Source: VBAS01 sp964444975
GTDB taxonomy: Bacteria; Bacteroidota; Bacteroidia; Chitinophagales; Chitinophagaceae
Reading direction: 5' to 3'
DNA: 13,567 nucleotides
Assembly (NCBI GenBank): GCA_964444975.1
Contig: CAYUJD010000095.1
Coordinates: 1 to 13,567 of the forward strand
The number at the start of each line of letters is the position of its first letter. Position 1 is the first letter of the stretch. The position numbers and the translations under genes are program-made. Below are positions 1 through 7,157 of this stretch, piece after piece. The notes under the pieces are model-generated. The model was given only the letters and a program-made list of their open reading frames with translations. It had not been told where the DNA came from and made no database searches.

Positions 1-10
1 TGAAGCATAA

Positions 11-55
11 CTATTGGGCTTCCGTTGCGTCGCACTCTTGTACGTCCTGTAATTC
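11..55. repeat. 45-bp direct repeat, left copy
   Basis: This segment matches 13476-13520 in the same orientation at 40 of 45 positions. The mismatches are at 16, 17, 22, 47 and 48. The central 24 bases (23-46) are identical to 13488-13511. The core contains the near-palindrome TGCGTCGCA but does not fold into a strong hairpin. No long open reading frame covers it. It lies in a gene-free stretch upstream of the debranching-enzyme gene. It is probably a dispersed genomic repeat; a recombination or insertion end is possible but unsupported, because no transposase or target-site duplication is visible. Confidence 0.85.
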
Positions 56-71
56 TATTCAGCATAAAACC

Positions 72-164
72 TCACGCAAAGACGCCAGGCTTCAAGAAAC
101 AAGCCGCAAAGTAGCTTTTGCTTCTTTGCGTCCCTAAAGCTTTCGGGATTGCGCCTTTGCGTGA
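72..164. repeat. REP-like element with four paired CGCAAAG heptamers
   Basis: The outer arms 72-85 and 151-164 are inverted repeats matching at 13 of 14 positions. The inner arms 105-111 and 124-130 are perfect 7-bp inverted repeats. CGCAAAG therefore occurs at 75-81 and 105-111, and its reverse complement at 124-130 and 155-161. This predicts a nested double stem. Sequences of this type, built on TTTGCGTCTTTGCGTGA-like arms, recur between genes in many Bacteroidota genomes (from general knowledge, not checked). The right arm ends 16 nt before the ATG of the next gene, so it may also lie in that gene's leader. Confidence 0.7.
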
Positions 165-180
165 AATAAAAAAGTACATC

Positions 181-2181
181 ATGCTAAAAAAAGACATAAA
201 CCAATTACAGAACTTCACTCAGGCGTCCGGGCTGGAATACCTGGAAACAAACGGCCTTGGCGGCTGGAGCGGTTCATCTGTTACCGGGGCGCATGCAAGA
301 CGCTATCATGGTTTGTTGGTGGCGGCCATCCATCCGCCTGCTGACAGGATGGTGCTGCTTTCAAAACTCGATGAAACAATCATAACCGGAGAAAGCAGAT
401 TTGAATTAAGCTGCAATGTTTATGATGGCGATGTGCTTCATCCCGATGGCAACAGGTTTTTAGAAAGGTTTACCAAGAATTTTTTTCCTGAATGGACTTA
501 TAATACCGGTTGCATTCAGTTAAAGAAAACTATTTGTATGATTCATGGCGAGAATACAGTGGTTATGAAATACGAAGTACTGAGGGCTGATTCATCATTT
601 ACTTTAGAGTTTTTGCCATTGATGGCGGCAAGGGGTTATCATGAACTGGGTCATGCCTCGCCCCGTATGCATTGGGATGCCGAATTTAATAATGGGATTT
701 TCCATAATCAACCTGATGGAGTGAATCATGTTTATATTGCTGTTCCCGGTTCCACATACCGGCATACGCCCAGATGGTTCTATCATTTTAAATACGGTGT
801 AGAACAATACCGGGGACTGGATTATACCGAAGACCTATTCAATCACGGAATCTTTTCTGTTCAGTTAAATGAAGGTGACGAATTAAATTTTATCATTTCA
901 ACTGAAAACCCGGAAGGAAGAAATGCAAAGGATTTATTTATAAAAGAATTGAAAAGAAGAAAAAACCTGCTCAAGGGTCAGCCGGAAGATGAAACCCTGC
1001 AACAACTAATTCTTGCAGCCGACCAGTTTATTGTTAAAAGAAATGAAGACCTTAAAACGGTGATAGCTGGTTATCATTGGTTCACTGATTGGGGCAGAGA
1101 TACAATGATTTCTTTACCCGGTCTTACCCTCAGTACGGGCCGGTTTGAAGATGCAAAGAAAATTCTTTCCGCCTTTGCACAAAGTGTAAGCATGGGCATG
1201 CTGCCCAACCGCTTCCAGGAAAAAGAACCACCGGAGTATAACAATGTGGATGGAACGCTTTGGTATTTTATAGCGGTGTATAAATACTTACAGGCCACCG
1301 GCGATAAGAAATTTGTGCTGAATGAAATTCTTCCAGTGCTGAAAGATATTATTGACTGGCATTTTAAAGGAACCAGATACAATATTCATGTGGATGATGA
1401 CAGGTTGTTATATGCCGGTGAAGTTGGTCAGCAACTGACCTGGATGGATGCAAGAATCGGCACCTGGGTAGTGACACCACGCATGGGCAAGCCGGTGGAG
1501 ATACAGGCACTCTGGTACAATGTGCTGAAGATTTTTGCAGAACTGCTGCGCCTGAATAAACAAATGAAGGATGCAGATGTGGTGGAAGCAAGCGCAGCAA
1601 AAGCCCGGGTGAGTTTTGAAAAACTTTTCTGGTTTGCCGAAGGCAATTATCTGTACGACGTAATTGACGAAAACGGAAAACCGGATGCCAGCCTCAGGCC
1701 CAACCAGCTTTTTGCCATCAGCCTGCCTTTTGCACTGATTGAAGGAGAAAAGGCTGAAGCCATATTAAAGGTTACAGAAGAAAAATTGTACACGCCGGTT
1801 GGTTTACGTAGTCTGCCAATGGAAGATGCTCACTACGTACATCAATATGGCGGCGACCAGTGGCATCGTGACTCTTCTTATCATCAGGGAACGGTGTGGA
1901 GCTGGCTGCTGGGCGCTTACGTGGATGCGGCGATGAAGCTAAATACTAAAAGTGGAAAGCTGAAGGCAAAAAAGATTGTTGATGATTTTAAGTATCATTT
2001 AAATGAGGGTTGTATTGGTTCTGTTTCAGAAATATTTGATGCTGATGCACCGCATCATCCCCGGGGCTGCGTGGCACAGGCATGGGGCGTGGCCGAAGTG
2101 CTGCGGGTGATGAAGGAATATGACTTGTTTGAAGTTAACCGTAAAAAGTCAAAGGCAAGAAAAGCTGAGAAAGTGGAGTAG
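181..2181 (+). CDS. amylo-alpha-1,6-glucosidase (bacterial/archaeal-type glycogen debranching enzyme)
   Basis: A 666-residue cytoplasmic enzyme expected to hydrolyse alpha-1,6 branch points of glycogen or limit dextrin. The N-terminal GDE_N-type domain has ETNGLGGW and RRYHGLLVA near residues 22-45. The C-terminal (alpha/alpha)6-barrel GDE_C domain carries the family's acidic motifs: FTDWGRDT (301-308), NNVDGTLWYF (from 354), TWMDAR (420-425) and YHQGTVWSW near the end. Full length for the type, with no frameshift. I chose ATG 181 because an upstream in-frame TTG (118) would place 21 residues inside the repeat and the family begins near this Met. There is no clear Shine-Dalgarno, only an A-rich leader. 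This class lacks the 4-alpha-glucanotransferase domain of eukaryotic debranchers, and no partner transferase, GH57 or glycogen synthase gene is in the window. Confidence 0.93.
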   Translation: MLKKDINQLQNFTQASGLEYLETNGLGGWSGSSVTGAHARRYHGLLVAAIHPPADRMVLLSKLDETIITGESRFELSCNVYDGDVLHPDGNRFLERFTKNFFPEWTYNTGCIQLKKTICMIHGENTVVMKYEVLRADSSFTLEFLPLMAARGYHELGHASPRMHWDAEFNNGIFHNQPDGVNHVYIAVPGSTYRHTPRWFYHFKYGVEQYRGLDYTEDLFNHGIFSVQLNEGDELNFIISTENPEGRNAKDLFIKELKRRKNLLKGQPEDETLQQLILAADQFIVKRNEDLKTVIAGYHWFTDWGRDTMISLPGLTLSTGRFEDAKKILSAFAQSVSMGMLPNRFQEKEPPEYNNVDGTLWYFIAVYKYLQATGDKKFVLNEILPVLKDIIDWHFKGTRYNIHVDDDRLLYAGEVGQQLTWMDARIGTWVVTPRMGKPVEIQALWYNVLKIFAELLRLNKQMKDADVVEASAAKARVSFEKLFWFAEGNYLYDVIDENGKPDASLRPNQLFAISLPFALIEGEKAEAILKVTEEKLYTPVGLRSLPMEDAHYVHQYGGDQWHRDSSYHQGTVWSWLLGAYVDAAMKLNTKSGKLKAKKIVDDFKYHLNEGCIGSVSEIFDADAPHHPRGCVAQAWGVAEVLRVMKEYDLFEVNRKKSKARKAEKVE

Positions 2182-2188
2182 TGTCAAA

Positions 2189-2935
2189 ATGAAAAAGCTT
2201 TTTTTGTTATTACTTGTTGGGTTAAATACCGCAGCGAAAATCAATTCACAAAACCTGAATTTTCCCGGCCTGGCACCTTCCGTTTCTTTTACGGTACATC
2301 AAAAAAACTTTGATTTGAATTTTTTGGTGGCTTCCAAAACAAAGGAAGGTTATCATACGGTGAAAAACGTGGAGTATGCACCCCGGTTTCTTGAAATTTA
2401 TTCGCAGGCTCTTGTTGCACGCAAACTGAAAAAACGATGGATACTGGCAGCCGGTTATGGTTTCCAGCGCAATAATCCTTTTCGCAGCGACTGGCGCAAT
2501 GAACACCGGCTGGTGCAGCAGGCCATGTATTCTGTGCCGGGTAATAAAATACGATTCAATAACCGCCTGCGGTTTGAAGAGAGGTGGTTCAGCTATCCGG
2601 ATGCGCCCGGTAATTTTTCCACAAGAGCCCGGTACCAGGCAGGCATTGTAAGGCAATTCAATAAAAAACTTTACTGGCAACTAAACAATGAAATCTATGC
2701 CATCACTTCCGGCCGGCGTCATAGTTTTATTTCAGAAAACTGGTTATACAGCGGTATAGGTTTCCCGGTAAAGGGATTAGGGCATTTTGAAACAGGGATT
2801 GGCTACAATTCGGTAGTAAGAAATGAAAGAAAAGAATGGATCAGTCTAATATTGCTGCAGGTAAACTGGAGTTTTGTACTTCCTTCAAAAATGAAAACGG
2901 AGATGCACCCGGTGATGCATGGGAGAAATTTTTAA
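2189..2935 (+). CDS. DUF2490 family outer-membrane protein
   Basis: A 248-residue predicted exported beta-barrel. The N-terminus is a signal peptide (MKKLFLLLLVGL, then a polar stretch with S-Q near residue 20). The rest alternates aromatic and polar residues as in outer-membrane strands, with a family-typical RFEERWF stretch in the middle, fitting DUF2490. Function unknown. I chose ATG 2189 over the upstream ATG 2120 because only 2189 puts the signal peptide at the N-terminus, and the longer form would overlap the debranching gene by 62 nt. The start lies 7 nt after the preceding stop, with GGAG about 11 nt upstream, so the two are probably co-transcribed. No direct link to glycogen metabolism is visible; the pairing may be positional only. 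Confidence 0.82.
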   Translation: MKKLFLLLLVGLNTAAKINSQNLNFPGLAPSVSFTVHQKNFDLNFLVASKTKEGYHTVKNVEYAPRFLEIYSQALVARKLKKRWILAAGYGFQRNNPFRSDWRNEHRLVQQAMYSVPGNKIRFNNRLRFEERWFSYPDAPGNFSTRARYQAGIVRQFNKKLYWQLNNEIYAITSGRRHSFISENWLYSGIGFPVKGLGHFETGIGYNSVVRNERKEWISLILLQVNWSFVLPSKMKTEMHPVMHGRNF

Positions 2936-3011
2936 TTGATAATTTCATCCTGATCCTGCCTTGGTTAGCCTCAGCAGGGAAATTTGTCCATCTCATTGCA
3001 ACCAATATCCA

Positions 3012-3042
3012 TTGTTAACGGCAGCCCGGATTTTCATCTTTG
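3012..3042 (+). promoter_or_regulatory. possible Bacteroidota-type promoter for the AhpD-like gene
   Basis: TTG at 3012-3014 is followed after 20 nt by CATCTTTG (3035-3042). This resembles the Bacteroidota -33 TTTG / -7 TAnnTTTG pattern, with one mismatch in the -7 element. Transcription would start near 3048-3050, giving a leader of about 30 nt before ATG 3080. It lies in the 144-nt gap after the DUF2490 gene. Such short motifs occur by chance, so this is a weak call. Confidence 0.3.
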
Positions 3043-3079
3043 TATTGTCAATAATGACTCAAACAAAAAAATTTTAAAG

Positions 3080-3625
3080 ATGAAAAAATTTACAGTTCCG
3101 GGAAGAGAAAATGTTTCAGCAAATAACCAGGCTAATTTCGATGCCCTTCAAAAAGTATTGGGTATGGTCCCTAACCTTTATGCAACGATAGCCTATTCTG
3201 AAAACGGTTTGTCCAGGTACCTTGCCTATCAAAGCGCAAAAACATCTTTGAGCAACAAAGAAAAAGAAGCAATAAACCTTGTGGTCAGCCAGGTGAATGG
3301 ATGCATCTATTGTCAAAGTGCACATACCGTGCTTGGCAAAATGAATGGATTTTCCGAAGAAGAAACACTGAACATCCGCTCTGGCAACAGTAGCAACTCC
3401 AAACTGAATGCGCTGGTTGTTTTGGCAAAAGACATAACAGAAAACAAAGGAAGGGTGTCCCCGGCTAATCTTGATTCCTTTTATGCTGCCGGTTACAATG
3501 ATGGCAATCTTGTAGACGTGATTTTGCAGGTGAGTGATAAAATTGCAATGAATTACCTGCACAATCTTACGGGTATACCTGTTGATTTTCCGGTTGCAGC
3601 GCCCCTGGAAAATGTTAGTGCCTGA
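3080..3625 (+). CDS. AhpD-like / carboxymuconolactone decarboxylase-family protein
   Basis: A 181-residue all-helical cytoplasmic protein with the AhpD core. E63, C75, C78 and H82 (C-I-Y-C-Q-S-A-H) reproduce the spacing of the catalytic Glu118-Cys130-Cys133-His137 of mycobacterial AhpD (12, 3 and 4 residues apart). This argues for a thiol-dependent peroxidase or reductase role rather than gamma-carboxymuconolactone decarboxylation, which does not use a CxxC pair. The residues after Met, KKFTVPGRENVSANNQANFDAL, suit the peroxidase-related subfamily. ATG 3080 follows an A/T-rich leader. An upstream in-frame ATG at 2984 would add 32 residues with no family likeness and lies before the possible promoter. 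The reductant and physiological substrate are unknown. Confidence 0.88.
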   Translation: MKKFTVPGRENVSANNQANFDALQKVLGMVPNLYATIAYSENGLSRYLAYQSAKTSLSNKEKEAINLVVSQVNGCIYCQSAHTVLGKMNGFSEEETLNIRSGNSSNSKLNALVVLAKDITENKGRVSPANLDSFYAAGYNDGNLVDVILQVSDKIAMNYLHNLTGIPVDFPVAAPLENVSA

Positions 3626-3635
3626 TACTATAAAT

Positions 3636-3667
3636 GGGGAATGAGCCACGCCTGTTGCTCATTCCTC
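3636..3667 (+). terminator. hairpin between AhpD-like and DUF1348 genes (terminator or attenuator)
   Basis: A perfect 9-bp stem pairs GGAATGAGC (3638-3646) with GCTCATTCC (3657-3665) around a 10-nt loop. It extends by a G-T and a G-C pair to 3636 and 3667. It starts 11 nt after the AhpD-like stop and ends 12 nt before the next ATG. The following bases TATATAATTTTAT are A/T-rich but not a clean T run, so termination may be partial. It could limit read-through, act as an attenuator or protect an mRNA end. Confidence 0.5.
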
Positions 3668-3678
3668 TATATAATTTT

Positions 3679-4092
3679 ATGGAAATGAAATATCCGCTTC
3701 CGCCATTCACCATGGAGACAGCGTTGCAAAAGGTACAATTAGCTGAAGATGCCTGGAACACGAGAGATCCGGAGAAAGTTTGCCTCGCCTATACTATCGA
3801 CACAGAATGGAGAAACAGAACTGAGTTCATCAACGGACGGGATGAGGTAAAAAAATTCCTGGGGAGAAAATGGGGAAAAGAGCTTGATTACAAATTAAAG
3901 AAGGAACTTTGGGGATTTCGTGAAAACAGGATGGCTGTCCGGTTTGAATATGAATGGCATGATCATACCGGGCAATGGTTTCGAAGCTATGGAAATGAAA
4001 TGTGGGAGTTTGATGAAAATGGATTGATGCGGAAGCGGTTTGCCAGTATCAATGATATGCCTATCGAAGAAAAGGATCGTAAATTCAAATGA
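3679..4092 (+). CDS. DUF1348 family protein (NTF2/SnoaL-like fold)
   Basis: A 137-residue small cytoplasmic protein. Nearly the whole length fits the DUF1348 pattern: PLPPFT near the start, AEDAWNTRDP, WRNRTEF, RKWGKELDY, ELWGFRENRMAVRFEYEWHD, FRSYGNEMWEF and the C-terminal SINDMPIEE. The fold is the cone-shaped NTF2-like alpha+beta barrel; no enzymatic activity is established for the family to my knowledge. I chose ATG 3679 (M-E-M-K-Y-P); ATG 3685 is equally possible. An in-frame ATG at 3634 is rejected because it lies inside the stem-loop. The gene ends 9 nt before the AraC-family start, so the two are probably one transcript. Confidence 0.88.
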   Translation: MEMKYPLPPFTMETALQKVQLAEDAWNTRDPEKVCLAYTIDTEWRNRTEFINGRDEVKKFLGRKWGKELDYKLKKELWGFRENRMAVRFEYEWHDHTGQWFRSYGNEMWEFDENGLMRKRFASINDMPIEEKDRKFK

Positions 4093-4101
4093 TATATTTG
4101 C

Positions 4102-4983
4102 ATGACAGCTGCTTCTACTTTGACCCTGGTGAATCCGCAAAACGGTAATCTTGCTTTTAGAATATTTTCCTTTGATAACAATGATCACTTTGATCACCTT
4201 CAGCGTCTTAATTATTATTCAATCATTGGCATCATAAAAGGCAGTGGTAAATTGAAAGCAGATTTTTCGGAGTATGATCTTTCTTCGAACAGTTTGCTTT
4301 TCTTTTCACCTTACCAGCCGTTTATGATCGGTACGGTAGACGAAATACAGGGTATAGGCATGAATTTTCATCCGGATTTTTATTGCATCCACAGGCATCA
4401 GAAAGAAGTTGCCTGCAACGGAGTTCTTTTTAATAATATTTACCAGCCCCCGATGATCCATGTTACTGAAGAGGAGATGCAGGGCTTCTTAACTTTGATC
4501 GGTCAACTAAAAAAAGAAATGCAAAATCATGAGTTGGCACAATATGAATTGCTGGTTTCAATGCTTAAAATATTTCTCATCAATGCATCACGGTTAAAAA
4601 CAAACCAGCACCCGGCATTACAGCAGGAACTGAAGGGCAGTAAAGAACCATTTATTTTACAAAAGCTGAAAGATGCAATTGAACATCATTACAGGACAAC
4701 GCATTCGCCCAGTGATTATTCTGCCATGTTGAATATTTCTCCAAAGGCGCTGGCAAAGATTACAAAAACACATTTCAATAAAACAATTACCGATCTCATT
4801 GCCGAGCGGATCATTATTGAAGCCAAGCGGGAATTGTATCTGACATCAAAGGCGATAAAAGAAATTGCCTACGACCTGGGTTTTCAGGATGAATATTATT
4901 TCAGCCGCTTCTTTAAAACGAATGCAGATGTCTCACCCCAATTGTTCAGGGACACAGTTGGTTTTGCAAGAGCAGATACATAA
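4102..4983 (+). CDS. AraC-family transcriptional regulator
   Basis: A 293-residue DNA-binding regulator. Residues 1 to about 180 form an N-terminal sensing region of cupin-like character (beta-rich, with SIIGIIKGSGKLKADF and NSLLFFSPYQPF). The C-terminal AraC domain has two helix-turn-helix units: the first around 204-224 (SDYSAMLNISPKALAK), the second around 252-272 (IKEIAYDLGFQDEYYFSRFF), followed by the usual SPQLFRD tail. Full length. The start is ATG 4102, 9 nt after the DUF1348 stop; no other Met lies near the N-terminus. Position suggests control of its own operon and perhaps the AhpD-like gene. The ligand is unknown. Confidence 0.93.
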   Translation: MTAASTLTLVNPQNGNLAFRIFSFDNNDHFDHLQRLNYYSIIGIIKGSGKLKADFSEYDLSSNSLLFFSPYQPFMIGTVDEIQGIGMNFHPDFYCIHRHQKEVACNGVLFNNIYQPPMIHVTEEEMQGFLTLIGQLKKEMQNHELAQYELLVSMLKIFLINASRLKTNQHPALQQELKGSKEPFILQKLKDAIEHHYRTTHSPSDYSAMLNISPKALAKITKTHFNKTITDLIAERIIIEAKRELYLTSKAIKEIAYDLGFQDEYYFSRFFKTNADVSPQLFRDTVGFARADT

Positions 4984-5045
4984 TACAAAAAGGACCGGCT
5001 GATGTAAAAAAAGGATTTAAATCTGATTTATCCAATTAAAAGCTT

Positions 5046-5076
5046 GTCCTTATCTCATGGAGATTAGCACAAGGAC
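5046..5076. terminator. weak hairpin in the convergent gap
   Basis: GTCCTT (5046-5051) pairs with AAGGAC (5071-5076), and ATCTC (5052-5056) pairs with GAGAT (5060-5064) around an ATG loop, leaving a 6-nt bulge on one side. It lies between two converging genes, where a bidirectional terminator is expected. Neither side has a strong T run; the minus-strand exit has TTTTAATT. The rest of the 114-nt gap shows nothing else I can name. Confidence 0.3.
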
Positions 5077-5097
5077 GTATCTGCCCGGTGCCGGCTG

Positions 5098-5550
5098 TTA
5101 TTTCTTTTTCTTCTTCGAAATCTTTTCGTCAGTATAAGCAGCCTCAAATAGGTAAGTCTTCAGCAGTTCAATATCTATTTCCTTCACAGAGTGAAAAGTT
5201 TTGTAGTACACCTGCTTGCGGTTTCCTTTTTCCAGCCAGTTTATTTCATCCTGCATCAGGTAGCCTTTATTAAAACCAAACTGTACGCCGCTGAGTCTTA
5301 CATTGCCCCATTGCACAGCCGATGGCCAGATATAACAAATATTAAAATGGCGTTTATAAAACGGAACATTATAAGAAATTTTTTCTTCAATGTCAGGAAT
5401 ACAGTGGAAAACTATTTTACGAAGCAGCGCAACGATTTTCAATTCATCCTCAGGTAAAAATTCCAATAGCTCATCAACATTTTTGAAGCTGACGTTCTGC
5501 ATTTGCCTTTTTACAAAGGCTGCCTTTTTTTTCTTTGATGAACCGGGCAT
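5098..5550 (-). CDS. DUF1801 (YdhG-like) domain protein
   Basis: A 150-residue cytoplasmic protein with the DUF1801 core from about residue 20: LPEDELKIVALLRKIVFHCI, then IEEKISYNVPFYKRH and the aromatic strand NICYIWPSAVQW. Both ends are lysine-rich (KKKK near the start, KKKKK at the end), giving basic tails. Related proteins are annotated as DUF1801, YdhG-like or iron-chaperone-like; no activity can be assigned from the sequence. The ATG lies 6 nt after the nitrilase stop, so it is the last gene of a TMEM175-nitrilase-DUF1801 unit. I see no functional link to nitrile metabolism. Confidence 0.85.
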   Translation of the reverse strand: MPGSSKKKKAAFVKRQMQNVSFKNVDELLEFLPEDELKIVALLRKIVFHCIPDIEEKISYNVPFYKRHFNICYIWPSAVQWGNVRLSGVQFGFNKGYLMQDEINWLEKGNRKQVYYKTFHSVKEIDIELLKTYLFEAAYTDEKISKKKKK

Positions 5551-5556
5551 GGTAAA

Positions 5557-6498
5557 TTAAATCTCTTTGCGTTTTTTGTTTACACCAAATTCAAACACAT
5601 CCCACCGGCTGTAATGACCGCTTACATCCAGCGTCAGCTTTTCTTTAAGGGCTGTATCAAAATTGTCAATGGTACAATACAGAATTTCTTCTTTGTCATA
5701 TTGCGGGGTTAATAAATAATCACCTTTCGGGTCAATCACACAACTGCCCCCATTCAGGATATATTTATCCGGGTTGTTTTTTAATTGCACGGGCAGCGTT
5801 AAATGTGCCGGCATATCTTTTACCTGCATCATCTGCCCGGCGGCAATTACAAAACATCTTCCTTCAAAGGCATAATGCCGGCTGGCTACCTGGTGCATCT
5901 CATGCACGGCAGGCCATAGGGCCAGATGGATCATTTCATTTTCGTTGTGCAGCGCCTGCCGGCTGAGCGGCATCCAGTGTTCCCAGCAAATCAGTGCGCC
6001 CAGATTGCCCCAGTTAGTCGGCAGGGTTTTCAATCCTGCGGCATCGCCCATTCCGTACAAAAGTTTTTCATTGAAGGTCGGCATCAGCTTGCGATGATGA
6101 TTGGCTATCTCCCCCTTTTCATTGATGATGACAAGGGAATTAAAAATTGTACCTCCGCCAGGCCCGCCTGTCACTTTTTCATTGAAGCCCATGCCAATCA
6201 TAATACCCAGTTCTCTTGCCGCTGTGCAAAGCGATTGCATTTCTTCATCGTAAATTGCAGCACTGTTGGTGTGCATCTGCAAAAAAACTTCTTTCACGGC
6301 TTCATTATTCCAGTTGGCCACATCCGGGCAGTAATCAATCCATGCAGGGTAGCCACTGAGCCAGGTTTCGCCAAATACCACCAGTTGGGCGCCTTGTTGA
6401 GCTGCTTCTTTTAATAATATCAATGCTTTTTCCGTGCTGGCTTTAAGGTTCAGGTGTACAGGCCGGTGCTGAATGATGGCGATGCGAAGAGATTTCAT
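5557..6498 (-). CDS. nitrilase (carbon-nitrogen hydrolase family)
   Basis: A 313-residue cytoplasmic hydrolase of the nitrilase superfamily, expected to convert a nitrile to a carboxylic acid and ammonia. The catalytic triad is complete: E44 (VVFGETWLSGYPAW), K137 (HHRKLMPTFNEKLLYG) and C171 (GALICWEHWMPLSRQ). The C-W-E-H-x-M-P-L block around the nucleophile and the GETWLSGYP block are typical of true nitrilases rather than amidases or ureidopropionases. Length is slightly short of the usual 330-370 because the C-terminal tail is brief. I chose ATG 6498, where the family's beta strand SLRIAIIQ begins; an in-frame extension to 6597 would overlap the preceding gene. The TMEM175 stop is 25 nt upstream, the DUF1801 start 6 nt downstream. 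Substrate not predictable. Confidence 0.92.
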   Translation of the reverse strand: MKSLRIAIIQHRPVHLNLKASTEKALILLKEAAQQGAQLVVFGETWLSGYPAWIDYCPDVANWNNEAVKEVFLQMHTNSAAIYDEEMQSLCTAARELGIMIGMGFNEKVTGGPGGGTIFNSLVIINEKGEIANHHRKLMPTFNEKLLYGMGDAAGLKTLPTNWGNLGALICWEHWMPLSRQALHNENEMIHLALWPAVHEMHQVASRHYAFEGRCFVIAAGQMMQVKDMPAHLTLPVQLKNNPDKYILNGGSCVIDPKGDYLLTPQYDKEEILYCTIDNFDTALKEKLTLDVSGHYSRWDVFEFGVNKKRKEI

Positions 6499-6523
6499 GT
6501 GATAAATGTAAACGAAACTTTGC

Positions 6524-7138
6524 TTAGGCCAACACCATCCAATACACCCACATGGCAAAACTAAGCGCCAGCGCCAGCCAGGGATTGATGAAGGCAACGG
6601 CGAAAATTACTGTATTGCAGATGAGGCCGATGTTTTCGTTTCTTGTTGTGAGGCGGATTTGTTTTTCCGTCACATCATGCACCAGGTTTTCCCGTTTTCG
6701 GCTGGCGGCATACCACAGCAAACGAAAGGCAAGGCTGATGAGCACGAAATAACCTGTGTAAAAGATGACAGCTGTTTTAAACCCGCCACTGAGTAAGAAT
6801 TCTCCCAGTGTTTTGGTAGGAAAGGGAACCAGCGCCACCAGCATCAGCAGGATGCCGTTGGTGATCATAATGGCATTGTCCGATTTCAGAAACAGCTTGA
6901 ACAGGCTGTGATGCCCTATCCATGCCAGCAGGATATTGATAAAACTGATAACGTAAGCGAGATACAACGGCCATTTTTCCAATAAAGCATGAGTGAGTGT
7001 GGCATTGGTAACATCGCCGTGCACTTCTATACCTATTTCTATTGACAGCAATGTGATGGCAATACAAAACACACCGTCACTGAAGGTCTCAATGCGGAGC
7101 GTTTCCTTTTGCAGTTGTATTTCAGATTGGTTATTCAT
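6524..7138 (-). CDS. TMEM175 family potassium channel subunit (DUF1211)
   Basis: A 204-residue inner-membrane protein. The first helix carries the family signature R15...F19-S20-D21-G22 in RIETFSDGVFCIAITLLSIEI, followed by hydrophobic segments at roughly 50-70, 80-100, 115-140 and 165-200, fitting six helices. Bacterial members of this size assemble as tetramers and conduct K+; they lack the TVGYG selectivity filter and use hydrophobic pore residues of helix 1. Function here is inferred from the family. First gene of the unit with nitrilase and DUF1801. Its leader is the repeat at 7158-7269. No good Shine-Dalgarno; I could not find a convincing promoter upstream. Confidence 0.9.
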   Translation of the reverse strand: MNNQSEIQLQKETLRIETFSDGVFCIAITLLSIEIGIEVHGDVTNATLTHALLEKWPLYLAYVISFINILLAWIGHHSLFKLFLKSDNAIMITNGILLMLVALVPFPTKTLGEFLLSGGFKTAVIFYTGYFVLISLAFRLLWYAASRKRENLVHDVTEKQIRLTTRNENIGLICNTVIFAVAFINPWLALALSFAMWVYWMVLA

Positions 7139-7157
7139 TGTTTAATGCACCGTTTAC

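Noticed and set aside
118..180. TTG-initiated N-terminal extension of the debranching enzyme
   Set aside because: It lies inside the inverted-repeat element, has no family likeness and would replace a good ATG at 181.
2120..2188. ATG-initiated N-terminal extension of the DUF2490 protein
   Set aside because: It would bury the signal peptide internally and overlap the end of the debranching gene.
2941..2984. Possible terminator hairpin after the DUF2490 gene (AATTTC/GAAATT with inner CCTGC/GCAGG)
   Set aside because: The stem is broken by an 8-nt one-sided internal loop and a large terminal loop, and no T run follows.
4093..4100. TATATTTG, a perfect TAnnTTTG -7 element, just before the AraC-family start
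   Set aside because: It ends one base before the ATG, so transcription would begin inside the gene, and no TTTG lies about 20 nt upstream. No later Met near the N-terminus could serve as the start.
5926..6414. A 162-codon plus-strand open frame opposite the nitrilase
   Set aside because: It is antisense to the catalytic region of the nitrilase, is rich in Cys, His and Phe as expected for a shadow frame, and has no family match.
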